A program made the translations under genes and the position numbers. Positions 6,398 through 15,583 of a stretch of 17,224 nt of DNA are shown here, one piece after another (the first letter of the stretch is position 1; every line of letters starts with the position of its first letter). The notes below the pieces were generated by a model, which did no database searches, was not told the DNA's origin, and saw only the letters and a program-made list of their open reading frames with translations. The DNA comes from JAENVU01 sp031362155 (GTDB taxonomy: Bacteria > Actinomycetota > Acidimicrobiia > IMCC26256 > JAENVU01), in NCBI GenBank assembly GCA_031362155.1, contig JANLRZ010000046.1, positions 1 to 17,224 of the forward strand, read 5' to 3'.

Positions 6398-6825
6398 CCC
6401 GAGCCATCCTCGACGATCACCTGCTGCGTGATCTTCTCGCCGACAACGTGCCGACTGCGCTCGACGAGATCCTTGCGGGACACGATCCCGCGACGACGAA
6501 CTGCTACCTGTACCGACTTTCCAGGAGCGTGGTGTCGTCGGCTGGTGGCGCGCTCACCGGAGCGTGGAGTGCAGAGCAGCGACGAGCACTGGGTTCCCGG
6601 CTCGTGGCCCTCCCCGCCGATATCGAGGTGGTTCCAATGCGAACTCTCGCGTACCGGATGGCCGAGCTCGCAGGCGTATACCGAGTCTCGACGCTCGGCG
6701 CGGAGGCGATCGCCGCAGCCGAAAACCTCGACGCGCCGTTGTGTGTGTGGTCCGGCGATGACGGACCCGGGATCCGCGGAGCGATGGACGCACTCGGGCA
6801 GGACTACCGCACCGTCCAACGCTGA
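6394..6825 (+). CDS. PIN-domain-like protein, probable VapC-type toxin
   Basis: 143 residues, starting at a GTG that overlaps the antitoxin stop. The N-terminal ILDDHLLRDLL supplies the first PIN acid pair (D7/D8), and the C-terminal AEAIAAAENLDAPLCVW matches the PIN core helix and strand. In active VapC ribonucleases this helix begins with a conserved Asp (DA...). Here that position reads GA, and the expected mid-protein Glu is not obvious (NCYLYRL). Acidic residues DD follow at VWSGDD. It may be a degenerate PIN protein or a divergent subfamily using shifted acids. The two-gene layout with an AbrB-type partner supports a toxin-antitoxin role, based mainly on context. Confidence 0.65.
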   Translation: MTRAILDDHLLRDLLADNVPTALDEILAGHDPATTNCYLYRLSRSVVSSAGGALTGAWSAEQRRALGSRLVALPADIEVVPMRTLAYRMAELAGVYRVSTLGAEAIAAAENLDAPLCVWSGDDGPGIRGAMDALGQDYRTVQR

Positions 6826-6931
6826 TTGGCGGCGCGTGTTCTGGGACGCAGTGGAGCGATCTCGGGCTGGGCGTTCGTAGATATGCCATCTGGGAGATGT
6901 TCTCCGCCGCCAGTACCGTCACGATGCGGTC

Positions 6932-9900
6932 ATGACCCACACGGAAATGAACCTGGCAGACTCGGATGTGTCCCAAATCGTCGAATCGGAGCTCCCGACC
7001 GGCACGGTGACGTTCCTGCTCACCGACATCGAGGGCTCGACGAAGCTCTGGGAGGCGGGTGCCGACGAGACCGCGATCTCGGTCGCCCGTCACTACGAGC
7101 TGCTCGAAGCGGCCGTGGCGTTGCACGGAGGCGTGCGCCCGGTCGAGCAGGGTGAAGGAGACAGCGTGGTCGGCGCCTTCTCGCGGGCGTCGGACGCCGT
7201 GGCTGCGGCGCTCGACGTGCAACGCGCGTTCGCGCAGGAACAGTGGCCCGCGGGTGGGGAAGTGCGCGTGCGCATGGCGCTCCACACCGGCGAGATCCGC
7301 TTGCGCGACGCCGGCAACTACTTCGGCCCGACGATCATCCGATGCGCGCGCATACGCGCGATCGGACACGGTGGGCAGACGCTCATCTCCGACGCCACCC
7401 GGGATCTCGTGGTTGATTCGTTGCCCGAGGATGCTGAGCTCCGTGATCTCGGTCTGCATCGTTTGAAGGATCTCGGCCGGGCCGAGCGGATCTGGCAGCT
7501 CGTGCATCCCGATCTCGGCCACGACTTCTCTCCGTTACGCTCGCTTGGCGCGATGCCGACGAACTTGCCCGCGCAGGTGTCGAGCTTCGTGGGCCGTGAC
7601 GCCGAAATCGCGGCGTTGCGTGAGGCTGTTCGCGAGAACCGGTTGGTGACGCTGACCGGTACCGGCGGTTGCGGCAAGACGCGTCTTGCCTTGCACGCAG
7701 CGGCCGACGAGCTCGACGCTCACCCCGACGGCGTGTGGTGGGCAGAGCTTGCGGCCGTCGCGCACGGCAGCGAAATCTCCCAGGCGATCGCCGGTGTGTT
7801 CGGCCTGCGCGAGGAGTTCGGGCGACCGCTTATCGACACGCTGACCGAACAGCTGCACGATCTCGACGCGCTCTTGGTGGTCGACAACTGTGAACAGGTG
7901 CTCGACGCGGCCGCCCAGATGATCGAGTCTTTGCTGCTCGCCTGTCCGCGCTTGCGCGTGTTGGCCACGAGTCGCGAGCCGATGGGTGTTTCGGGCGAAG
8001 TGGCGTGGCGCGTCCCGTCCCTCGATCGTTCGACTTCGGTCGCGCTGTTCGTGGATCGAGCGCAAGAGGCGCGACCGGGATTCACACCCGACGCCGAAGC
8101 ATCGAAGGCGATCGACCAGATCGTCGACCGTCTCGACGGAATACCGCTCGCGATCGAGCTCGCCGCGGCGCGAGTTCGCATGATGCACCCGACTCGGATC
8201 GCGGCGGCGCTCGACGATCGTTTTCGGTTGCTCACCGGAGGTAGTCGCACCGCGATGCCCCGGCAGCAGACGCTCGAGGCGTCAATCGCGTGGAGCTATG
8301 AGCTCCTCGACGACGCCGAACGAATGCTCGCCCGGCGGCTCTCGGTACTCCACGGCTTCACGCTCGACGCAGCGGAAGCGGCCGGCTGCGACGACGAGTT
8401 GGACCGGTTCGGTGTCCTCGATCTGCTGACTGGGCTCGTCGACAAGTCGTTGGTCCAGGTCGATCACGACGACCCCGAGTCCCGCTACCGGATGCTCGAA
8501 TCGGTCCGGCAGTTCCTCCAGTCGCGGCTCGTGGAGTCGGGCGATGCCGACGCCGTTCGCGCTCGGCACTTCTCGTACTTCCTCGCCCTGGCCGAGCAGC
8601 TGGCGCCGCGCCTCGCACTCGGCGACGGCCCAGCATGCCTCGCTCGCCTCGAGGCCGAGCACGACAATCTCGATACGGCGCTCGAATGGGGCGACGGAGC
8701 GGCCGCAGCGGGGGAGATGCTGCGGTTCACGGCGGCGCTCACGCTCTTCTGGGAGCTCCGCGGTCACCTCGCGAAGGGCGGACGGTGGTTCGCTCGGGTC
8801 CTGCGCGACGACGATGCGCCGCCGACGGCGGAGCGAGCGCGTGCGCTCTGGGGCGCTGCGCACGTCGCGCTCTACGGCGACGACTTCGAGACCATGCAGA
8901 TCCGAGCCCCGCAGGCGTTGGCGATGGCCGAGGCCGTCGGCGACGACTGGGCCGCCGGGCGCGCCTTGAACACGCTCGGTTTCGCAACCGCGCTCTTCGA
9001 TCCGGAAGCCGGCCGCACCCAGTTGGCACGCAGCATCGAGCTCGGACGAGCGATCGGCGACGACTGGGCCGTCGCCGACGGTTGGAAGATGACGACGGTC
9101 GCCTACTACGCGGCGCACGACGAAGCGGGCGCCGCCGAGGCGCTCGAACAGTTCCGGATTGTCGGCGAACAACTCGAGAGCGAGTTCTTCCTCGCCTGGT
9201 ATCGCTTCATGGTGGGGTACTTCGCGATGCACCGCGGCGATTACGCAGTCGCCCGAGCGGAGTTCGCCCGTTCGCTCGAAAGCTGCCGGCAGGTCGGAGA
9301 CCCGTCGACAGGCGGCTTCGCCGAGGCATTCGAACTCGGCGCGCGGTCCCAAACGGGGGATCTCGTGGGTGCCGCCGCCGGCCTGGATGCGTTGATCGCT
9401 CGCGCGAGCGCGGATGGTGGCGGGTTCGCGCTGGGCGAGGCCGTCTCGCTCCGTGCGGATATCGCGCTCGCGCAGGGTGACGCGGTCACTGCGCGCGGGT
9501 TCGTCGAGCCGGTGATCGAGATGACTCGTGAAGACGGCGTGCCCCTGTGGACGGCTCAGCTGCTCCGGGTGCTCGGCGCGGCGATGCGGCTCGCGGGCGA
9601 TCTCGACGCCGCGCAGGTCGCGCTGGATGAGGCCACCGCGCTGGTGGCGTCGTACAACAACGACTGGCTGGTCGCACTCATCGAATTCGAGGGCGCGCTC
9701 GTCGCCCATGCGCGCGGCGAGTCGGCTCGAGCCGAAGATCTGTTGCATTCGGCACTGGACCGCCAAGCACGGCACGGCCTGAAGCCAGGCATCGCGGCCA
9801 CCCTCGACGCCCTCGGCGCACTCGCGTTGGATGCCGAGAGCACCAACGAAGCGGTCCGATGCTTCTCGGCCGCCGACGCGCTCCGAGCCGCGATCGGACT

Positions 9901-10276
9901 TGCCGCCCGGCCCTTCGACGATGCAACCCGCGCGCCTGACGCCGCTCGAGCGCGAGATCTCCTCGGCGAAGAGATCTTCGAACAGCATTGGACCGAAGCC
10001 GCGAGTCTGCCGCTCGGTGAGATGATCGAGTACGTCTCTCGCGCACGCGGCGAACGTAAACGGCCGTCGTCGGGATGGGACAGCCTGACGCCCACCGAGG
10101 TACGCGTCGTCGGCCTCGCGGCGGCCGGGCTCACCAATCCGCAGATCGCGGAACGGATGTTCATCGCCCGTGGCACGGTCAAAGTGCACCTCAGCCACGT
10201 GTTCGCCAAGCTCGGCGTCGCGACCCGTGCCGAGCTCGCCGCGCAAGCGACCAAGCGGGGACTCGCCGAAACCTGA
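6932..10276 (+). CDS. Large regulator: class III cyclase-like, NB-ARC ATPase, TPR-like and LuxR HTH domains
   Basis: 1114 residues. Residues 22-190 are a class III nucleotide cyclase-like domain (FLLTDIEGSTKLW, D32; QGEGDSVV, D77). Residues 210-500 are an NB-ARC/AAA ATPase with Walker A TGTGGCGKTRL (about 241-251), Walker B LLVVDNCE (about 313) and ATSREP. Residues 560-1040 are helical, rich in Ala/Leu and TPR-like. Residues 1050-1112 are a LuxR/GerE helix-turn-helix (LTPTEVRVVGLAAAGLTNPQIAERM). The usual transition-state Asn of cyclases (NRxxR) is Ile136 before R137, and the adenine-specifying Lys is missing, so cAMP production is doubtful; the domain may be a sensor. The architecture matches large mycobacterial regulators such as Rv0386. 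The target is unknown. An ATG at 6947 is an alternative start. Confidence 0.9.
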   Translation: MTHTEMNLADSDVSQIVESELPTGTVTFLLTDIEGSTKLWEAGADETAISVARHYELLEAAVALHGGVRPVEQGEGDSVVGAFSRASDAVAAALDVQRAFAQEQWPAGGEVRVRMALHTGEIRLRDAGNYFGPTIIRCARIRAIGHGGQTLISDATRDLVVDSLPEDAELRDLGLHRLKDLGRAERIWQLVHPDLGHDFSPLRSLGAMPTNLPAQVSSFVGRDAEIAALREAVRENRLVTLTGTGGCGKTRLALHAAADELDAHPDGVWWAELAAVAHGSEISQAIAGVFGLREEFGRPLIDTLTEQLHDLDALLVVDNCEQVLDAAAQMIESLLLACPRLRVLATSREPMGVSGEVAWRVPSLDRSTSVALFVDRAQEARPGFTPDAEASKAIDQIVDRLDGIPLAIELAAARVRMMHPTRIAAALDDRFRLLTGGSRTAMPRQQTLEASIAWSYELLDDAERMLARRLSVLHGFTLDAAEAAGCDDELDRFGVLDLLTGLVDKSLVQVDHDDPESRYRMLESVRQFLQSRLVESGDADAVRARHFSYFLALAEQLAPRLALGDGPACLARLEAEHDNLDTALEWGDGAAAAGEMLRFTAALTLFWELRGHLAKGGRWFARVLRDDDAPPTAERARALWGAAHVALYGDDFETMQIRAPQALAMAEAVGDDWAAGRALNTLGFATALFDPEAGRTQLARSIELGRAIGDDWAVADGWKMTTVAYYAAHDEAGAAEALEQFRIVGEQLESEFFLAWYRFMVGYFAMHRGDYAVARAEFARSLESCRQVGDPSTGGFAEAFELGARSQTGDLVGAAAGLDALIARASADGGGFALGEAVSLRADIALAQGDAVTARGFVEPVIEMTREDGVPLWTAQLLRVLGAAMRLAGDLDAAQVALDEATALVASYNNDWLVALIEFEGALVAHARGESARAEDLLHSALDRQARHGLKPGIAATLDALGALALDAESTNEAVRCFSAADALRAAIGLAARPFDDATRAPDAARARDLLGEEIFEQHWTEAASLPLGEMIEYVSRARGERKRPSSGWDSLTPTEVRVVGLAAAGLTNPQIAERMFIARGTVKVHLSHVFAKLGVATRAELAAQATKRGLAET

Positions 10277-10318
10277 CCGCCGTGCGGACCGAAGCCACCC
10301 GTCAACCGCTCGGTCAGG
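10272..10318 (+). terminator. Long inverted repeat over the end of the LuxR regulator
   Basis: Perfect 8-base arms CCTGACCG (10272-10279, including the stop codon) and CGGTCAGG (10311-10318) enclose 31 bases that hold a smaller CCG/CGG pairing. There is no T run downstream. It may help terminate or protect the transcript. The rest of the 193-base gap to the esterase shows nothing else recognisable. Confidence 0.3.
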
Positions 10319-10469
10319 CCGAAACCCGCCGCCAACGTCCCGACCTGCGGGCAGATGGCTGCTCATCGACCGATCGTTGTCACGGCGTTGCTTCCGCCGA
10401 CCGTCCGCACCAGGCCGGCGGCCGCGACAGCTGGCGGCCTAGGGTCGCCGGCATGACGACGAGGACGTT

Positions 10470-11498
10470 GTGAGGCGATTGACCTTCAGGTTTCGCGTGG
10501 TGGTGGCGGCAACTGCGGCTGTGACGCGGGTGCTCCTGCGGCGACCGTTCCGCGGACCCGCGCAACCGACATGGACCTGGGGTGAAGAGCTCTTCGTTGC
10601 CGCGTCGCGTGCCGCCCTGTTGGCGAGTGGATGGGACGTCGAGTTGATGAGTCCCCGCCGACGAGGGCTGAAACCGCCACTTGGCCGGCAGGCCAGCAGT
10701 GCCCTCACGGTTGAGGACGTGGATCTGGGCGGAATTCGAGCTGAGCGATACTGCCCGAGGGAGAGCCCGTCCGGAACGATCTTGCGCTTTCACGGCGGTG
10801 GCTTCGTCACCGGGAGCGCCCGGATGGAACGCCGCGTCGCCGCTGAACTTGCCGTGTTCTCGAACTGCGACACCTTCGGTATCACCTACCGACTCGCGCC
10901 GGAGCACCCGTATCCTGCCGCGCTGGACGACGCGGTCGCGGCCTACCAAGGCTTGCTCGAACGCGGAGCCGATCCGGGAACCACGGTGCTCTTTGGTGGA
11001 TCGGCCGGAGCGGGCCTGGCCCTCGCAACCCTGCTCAAGATTCGCGAGTTGCAACTCCCGCAACCGGCCGGTGCCGTGTTGCTCTGGCCCTATGCCGATT
11101 TCACCTTCAGCGGCGAGACGATCCAGACGAACGGCGACATCGACATGCTCCCGCTCCGCGATCTCGCGCACGTATGGGGACCGGCCTACGTCGGGGACGC
11201 GGATCCTGCCGACCCGCTCGTCTCACCCGCGCTGGCAGACTTAGACGGGCTCCCGCCGTTACTGATCATCGCCGGCGGTGCGGAGACCCTGCTCTCGTGC
11301 GCGGAACGGATCGCAGCCAACGCGCGGACGGCCGGCGTGGTCACGCAGTTCACGGTCTATCCGCACAAAGTGCACGGGTGGATGATGCTGCCGCACCTGC
11401 CCGCGACGCTCGCAGCCGTCGACGAGGTCACCCAGTGGATCGCCGAGCGCCTTGCCGCGAGGATGCAGGGCGATCACGCGGCAGACCCGTCGCGATGA
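10470..11498 (+). CDS. Alpha/beta hydrolase, HSL-family esterase/lipase
   Basis: 342 residues. Hallmarks of the hormone-sensitive lipase family are present: oxyanion motif HGGG (108-111), nucleophile elbow GGSAGAG with Ser178, acid E272 in GGAETLL and His302 in KVHGW. YRLAPEHPYPAALDD (140-154) is the conserved family segment. The elbow has Gly where most members have GDSAGG, which is a mild variation. Residues 9-22 are hydrophobic and could form a membrane anchor or part of the cap. It probably hydrolyses short acyl esters. The GTG at 10470 is preceded by GAGGA (10461-10465), 4 bases away. A six-codon frame MTTRTL (10453-10473) overlaps the start. Confidence 0.87.
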   Translation: MRRLTFRFRVVVAATAAVTRVLLRRPFRGPAQPTWTWGEELFVAASRAALLASGWDVELMSPRRRGLKPPLGRQASSALTVEDVDLGGIRAERYCPRESPSGTILRFHGGGFVTGSARMERRVAAELAVFSNCDTFGITYRLAPEHPYPAALDDAVAAYQGLLERGADPGTTVLFGGSAGAGLALATLLKIRELQLPQPAGAVLLWPYADFTFSGETIQTNGDIDMLPLRDLAHVWGPAYVGDADPADPLVSPALADLDGLPPLLIIAGGAETLLSCAERIAANARTAGVVTQFTVYPHKVHGWMMLPHLPATLAAVDEVTQWIAERLAARMQGDHAADPSR

Positions 11499-11611
11499 GC
11501 CGGCGGGGACGCCCGAAACCGACGCGGGGCCGTGCGGAGCGCCGATCTCCAGGCCGAGTACACGCCTAGATAAGGTGAACCGATCAACGCCTCCGACGCG
11601 ACAAGGCGAGC

Positions 11612-12157
11612 GTGGAGAGAAGCCGGACCGCCGACCCCCGGACTGACGCGCAGCTCGTCAGCGCGGTCGCGGACCAGGATCGCGAAGCGCTGCGAATCCT
11701 CTACGAACGCCATGCGACTTGGCTCGCCTTGCGTCTCCGCCGGCGGTGCGCCGATCCGGGCATGGTCGCCGAAGTCGTCCAGGACACTTTCGTTGCAGTG
11801 TGGAAGTCGGCCGCAAAGTACCGAGGCGATGGCGAAGCCGCGGCGTGGATCTGGGGAATTGGGATCCGCCGACTCGTCGGCCATTTGCGCAAGCGCGTGC
11901 CGGAACCGGTGCCCGACGGGTACGGAGCGGTCACCACGCAGCAATCCGCTGAGGACCAGGTCCTGCTCGGCGTCGAGCATGGCGAGCTTTCCGGCGCGCT
12001 GAACAGCCTCTCTCCTGAGTTGCGCGCCGTCGTGCAGGCGACCGTGCTCGACGGCCTCACGACTCGCGAAGCCGGACGTCTGCTCGGCATCCCCGCCGGA
12101 ACTGTCAAGACCCGCATGATGCGCGCCCGCATCGAACTCCGAGGAGCTCTCGCATGA
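11612..12157 (+). CDS. ECF-type sigma-70 family RNA polymerase sigma factor
   Basis: 181 residues with only regions 2 and 4, as in ECF sigma factors. Region 2 spans about 12-95 (AVADQDREALRILYERH, then VVQDTFVAVWKSAAKYRG and AAAWIWGIGIRRLVGHLRKR). Region 4 spans about 123-175 (LNSLSPELRAVVQATVLDGLTTREAGRLLGIPAGTVKTRMMRARIELR), its last part being the -35 recognition helix. The GTG at 11612 follows a weak AAGGCGAG. The gene overlaps the next one by ATGA, so sigma factor and presumed anti-sigma factor are made together. It probably drives this operon and others; the signal is unknown. Confidence 0.9.
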   Translation: MERSRTADPRTDAQLVSAVADQDREALRILYERHATWLALRLRRRCADPGMVAEVVQDTFVAVWKSAAKYRGDGEAAAWIWGIGIRRLVGHLRKRVPEPVPDGYGAVTTQQSAEDQVLLGVEHGELSGALNSLSPELRAVVQATVLDGLTTREAGRLLGIPAGTVKTRMMRARIELRGALA

Positions 12158-13017
12158 ACCCCTGGCACGCCGACACCGCACTTCTCGATCGTTACGCCCA
12201 CGGTTCGACCGACCTCGCCTCGGCCGCGTCGATCGAGGAACACCTGCTCTCCTGCGCCGAGTGTCGAGAGCGTCTGGCCAATACCGCCGACATCGACCAC
12301 GTCTTGCCGGTCGGGCTCATCGACGCGATGTGGAACGAGATCGCGGACGTCGTGGACCGTCCGCACGAAACCCTCGTCGAGCGGATACTCCACCGCGTGG
12401 GCGTTTCCGAGTCGGCGGCGCGGATCGTCTCCGCCACCCCGGCGTTGCGGCTCGCGTGGATCGGAGCGGTCGCGATCGCCGCAGCGTTCGCGGTCTGGGC
12501 GGCGTACGGATCTACCCATGATCCCATTGTGTTCCTGTGGTTCGCACCGGTCGTGCCGCTTGCCGGCGTGGCCACCGCCTTTGGCCCGTCGATCGATCCG
12601 CTTCACGAAGTCGCCCTGGCCGCGCCACTGCCGGCAACTCGGATTCTGGCGCTGCGTACTTCCGCGGTCGGCGTGACGGCGGGTCTCATTCTGATTCCGG
12701 CATCACTCGCGCTCCCCGGATTCGCCGCGGCGTGGATCATGCCGGCGTTGGCCGTCTGTGCCCTCGCCCTCGCCCTCGGCACAACCATGGAGGCCGCGCG
12801 CGCGGCGCTCGTCGCCGGCGGGCTTTGGGTCCTGGCGGTACCGAGCTGGATCTGGTTTTCCACCGCGGAGCCACGACGGCTCGCCGCTCAACTCGCACTC
12901 TTCGGTCCCACGGGTCAGATCTTCTGGGTTGCTCTGACCGCGATCGCACTTTCGGTCGTGTACCTCCGCCGGGAGCAGTTCGATTTCTTGGCCCACCAAC
13001 CGGGAGCAGCGTCATGA
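12154..13017 (+). CDS. Zinc-finger multi-span membrane protein, probable anti-sigma factor
   Basis: 287 residues. The N-terminus carries the zinc-binding anti-sigma signature H-x3-C-x2-C (EEHLLSCAECRERL: H30, C34, C37). From about residue 105 it is strongly hydrophobic, with around six membrane segments (for example LRLAWIGAVAIAAAFAVWAAY and TSAVGVTAGLILIPASLAL). Typical anti-sigma factors have one membrane helix, so this six-span form is unusual and may couple the sigma factor to the ABC transporter encoded next. It would hold the ECF sigma factor at the membrane until a signal arrives. Stop and next start overlap (ATGA). Confidence 0.78.
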   Translation: MNPWHADTALLDRYAHGSTDLASAASIEEHLLSCAECRERLANTADIDHVLPVGLIDAMWNEIADVVDRPHETLVERILHRVGVSESAARIVSATPALRLAWIGAVAIAAAFAVWAAYGSTHDPIVFLWFAPVVPLAGVATAFGPSIDPLHEVALAAPLPATRILALRTSAVGVTAGLILIPASLALPGFAAAWIMPALAVCALALALGTTMEAARAALVAGGLWVLAVPSWIWFSTAEPRRLAAQLALFGPTGQIFWVALTAIALSVVYLRREQFDFLAHQPGAAS

Positions 13018-13886
13018 CTGTCACCTCTGCGCATCAGGTCGTCGTGCGCGACGTCCACAAGCACTTCGGATCCACGCGCGCCGTCGACGGCGTGGATCTC
13101 GAGCTGGACTTGGGCATCACGGGACTCCTCGGGCCGAACGGCGCGGGCAAAACCACACTGCTGCGGATGCTCGCCACGGTGCTGGCCCCCGACCGTGGCG
13201 AACTGCGGGTCCTCGGGTCCGATCCGGCGACGAGCGCCGGCCGACTCGAGATCCGGCGCCGCCTCGGCTACCTACCGCAGGAACCCGGCTATTACAAGGG
13301 CTTCACTGCGTTCGCGTTCGTGGACTATGTGGCGATTCTCAAAGAGATGAGCGAGCGCCGCGCCCGCCACGACGAGGTTCGGAGGGTCCTCACCGCCGTC
13401 GGCCTTTCCGATGTCATGCAGAAGCCGATCCGAGCCCTTTCGGGGGGCATGCGCCGACGCGTCGGCATCGCGCAGGCGTTACTCGGAGACCCGGACCTGC
13501 TCGTGCTCGACGAGCCGACCGCCGGACTCGACCCCGAGCAGCGCCTGCGGTTCCGCGAACTCCTGACCGCGCGCGGAGATCGCACCACGTTGCTCTCGAC
13601 GCACCAGACCGACGACGTTGCGGCCCTCTGTCAGCGCGTGATCGCGATCAACCACGGCTGTGTCCAGTTCGACGGCGCGCCTCATGACCTCGCGGACTTG
13701 GCTCGGGATCGGGTGTGGACCGCGACCGAACGTGACGTCCACGCGGAACTCGCGTGGGTCACCGGCGACGGACTCGTCCGCCATATCGGCGAACCGCCAG
13801 TCGGGTCCACGATTGTCCCACCGACGGTGGAAGACGGCTACCTGCTGCTCCAGGGTCAACCGGTCGGCGTGACGGACGTCACCTGA
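13014..13886 (+). CDS. ABC transporter ATP-binding protein
   Basis: 290 residues, one nucleotide-binding domain. Walker A GPNGAGKTT (40-48), Q-loop Q89, signature LSGGM (142-146), Walker B LLVLDEP (162-168) with catalytic Glu, D-loop AGLD, and switch His197 in LSTHQ. All key residues are present, so ATP hydrolysis is expected. It resembles CcmA/drug-export ATPases that pair with separate membrane subunits. The last 70 residues are an accessory domain. The ATG overlaps the anti-sigma stop (ATGA), and its own stop overlaps the next gene (TGATG). The frame stays open upstream to 12537 but this is antiparallel noise over the zinc-finger gene. Confidence 0.93.
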   Translation: MTVTSAHQVVVRDVHKHFGSTRAVDGVDLELDLGITGLLGPNGAGKTTLLRMLATVLAPDRGELRVLGSDPATSAGRLEIRRRLGYLPQEPGYYKGFTAFAFVDYVAILKEMSERRARHDEVRRVLTAVGLSDVMQKPIRALSGGMRRRVGIAQALLGDPDLLVLDEPTAGLDPEQRLRFRELLTARGDRTTLLSTHQTDDVAALCQRVIAINHGCVQFDGAPHDLADLARDRVWTATERDVHAELAWVTGDGLVRHIGEPPVGSTIVPPTVEDGYLLLQGQPVGVTDVT

Positions 13887-15583
13887 TGCCGATCCTGCTG
13901 CTCCTCGCGGTCGTTGGCGGTTGCTGGTGGCTCTTGCGACTCCGTCGCGGGAAGGACGTCGTGGGCACGGACACCTGGTCCGGAGCAGCGAGAGGCGCCA
14001 CCGTCGATCCAACGCCTCACGGATCGGTCGGTGCGGTCACGGCCGCGCTCTCGCGGGTGGAGGCAGGCCAGTTTGCGGCCAGCCTGTCATTCATTCTGGC
14101 GGTCGTCATGTCCCTGCTCGCGGTCGTGGTGATCAACCTGAGCGACGGGTACGAGAACGACGCCATTTTCGGCCGTCTGTTCCAGCACTTCGGGGTCCTC
14201 GTCTATCCGATCGCTGGATTGGCGTTGGTCGCAGTCAATCGAGCGATGCTCCGGGCTCGCCGGGAGGGGACGATCGAACTCCTCACATCAACGCCCACCG
14301 CTTCGTCCACGCGAACGGTCGCGCACATGATCTCGGTATGGCCGGCGCTGCTCCTAGCGATGGGGACGCTGGTCGCCGCGACGATCTCGGTCTTGGCGCG
14401 CGGCCAGGCCGTCGGCAGTTGGGGCCCGGACTGGCTCGCCGAGGTACTGCTCGCCCTTGCGCTCGTCGCCGGCGGCGGCGCGCTCGGGGTTGCGCTCGGC
14501 CGCTGGATCCCGCACGGGATCGTCCCGGCGATCGCGTTGCTCGGGATTCTCGGCGCGACCGGCACCTTGAACGGCCTCGATCCCTTCACAAATCGCGCGC
14601 GCAACTGGTCTTTGTGGTCCAGTCCGCCGCCGGACCTGGATCCGATGTTCGTACTCCGGCCGGCGTGGCCCCACCTTGTCTATGTGATCGGGTTGGTCGG
14701 GATCGTCGCTGCGCTCGCGGTGATGCGGAGCCGGCGAGGCTGGGCGCCAATCGGTGCGCTCGTGGTTGGCCTCGCGCTGGCCGGAACGGGTGCGGTGATC
14801 CAGGCCCGTCCGGTGACGGCCGCCGACGCAGCCCGGATCGCGAACAGCATCGACGCCGACCTCGAGTGCCGGACGGACGCCGAGATCCGCACCTGCACGT
14901 ATCCCGGGTACGGAGCGTGGCGCGCCGATTGGGCCAAGGGCGCACGGCGGGTCTTGGCGTTGGTGCCCCCCGCCTCGCGACCAACCCCGTACGTCGCGCG
15001 TCAAGTCGTCGGCAACCGCGGCCTCAGTAACCTCGACCCCGAAGTTCGCGACCGACTCCGGGATCGCATCCCGGCCGGTTCGTACGGCTTCGGGGGGCCC
15101 GACACCGAGGTGACGTGGTTCGTGTTGCCGGCCCAGGCCGCGACCGGGCTGCCCACGAGCGTGAGAGGAGTTCGGCCGCCGTGCTACGCCGGCAACCAAG
15201 CCCGAGCAGTGCTCGCGGTCTGGCTCACGCTCGCGACGGCAACCAATGCAGTGGACTCCGTGATCCAGGACCCGGACGAGGAGTTCTCGGGAGTCGGTGC
15301 TTCCTGGCACTTGGCCGACGCCCCCTGGGCGACGGTGATCTGGCCGTCGAGTAACCACACCGACGCCGACTCGCCAATTGTCTACGCGCGGGCCGATGTC
15401 GACGCGGCGCGCCAGATGGCCACCCGACCCGTCGCCGATGTCCAGCGGGTGCTCGGTGAAGACTGGTCTCGCTGGAAGGACGCGGCCACGCCCACGTCCG
15501 AGCTGGTGCGCGCGCTCGCCCTGGCGCCGGTTGATTTCGCCACCGCACGCAAGGTCCCCGCCGGGCTCGCGCGGTGTCGATGA
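13886..15583 (+). CDS. ABC transporter permease-like membrane protein with large soluble C-terminal part
   Basis: 565 residues. Residues 1-315 hold about eight membrane segments (for example ILLLLAVVGGCWWLL, LSFILAVVMSLLAVVVI, GIVPAIALLGILGATGTL, HLVYVIGLVGIVAALAVM). Residues 315-565 are hydrophilic with no further helix and contain three or more cysteines (ECRTDAEIRTC, PPCYAG). That part is probably extracytoplasmic and disulfide-bonded (inference). I recognise no named family; position directly after the ATPase with TGATG overlap makes it the likely transport subunit. The start at 13886 was chosen over 13754 because the latter lies inside the ATPase gene. Confidence 0.75.
   Translation: MPILLLLAVVGGCWWLLRLRRGKDVVGTDTWSGAARGATVDPTPHGSVGAVTAALSRVEAGQFAASLSFILAVVMSLLAVVVINLSDGYENDAIFGRLFQHFGVLVYPIAGLALVAVNRAMLRARREGTIELLTSTPTASSTRTVAHMISVWPALLLAMGTLVAATISVLARGQAVGSWGPDWLAEVLLALALVAGGGALGVALGRWIPHGIVPAIALLGILGATGTLNGLDPFTNRARNWSLWSSPPPDLDPMFVLRPAWPHLVYVIGLVGIVAALAVMRSRRGWAPIGALVVGLALAGTGAVIQARPVTAADAARIANSIDADLECRTDAEIRTCTYPGYGAWRADWAKGARRVLALVPPASRPTPYVARQVVGNRGLSNLDPEVRDRLRDRIPAGSYGFGGPDTEVTWFVLPAQAATGLPTSVRGVRPPCYAGNQARAVLAVWLTLATATNAVDSVIQDPDEEFSGVGASWHLADAPWATVIWPSSNHTDADSPIVYARADVDAARQMATRPVADVQRVLGEDWSRWKDAATPTSELVRALALAPVDFATARKVPAGLARCR

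Noticed and set aside
8282..10366. A 694-codon open frame on the minus strand opposite the LuxR regulator
   Set aside because: It is antisense to a gene with clear domains over its whole length. Its composition is Arg/Glu/Gly-rich without any motif, as expected from mirrored high-GC codon use.
10453..10473. Six-codon leader peptide (MTTRTL) before the esterase
   Set aside because: No recognisable ribosome binding site or attenuator structure; a chance frame is likely.
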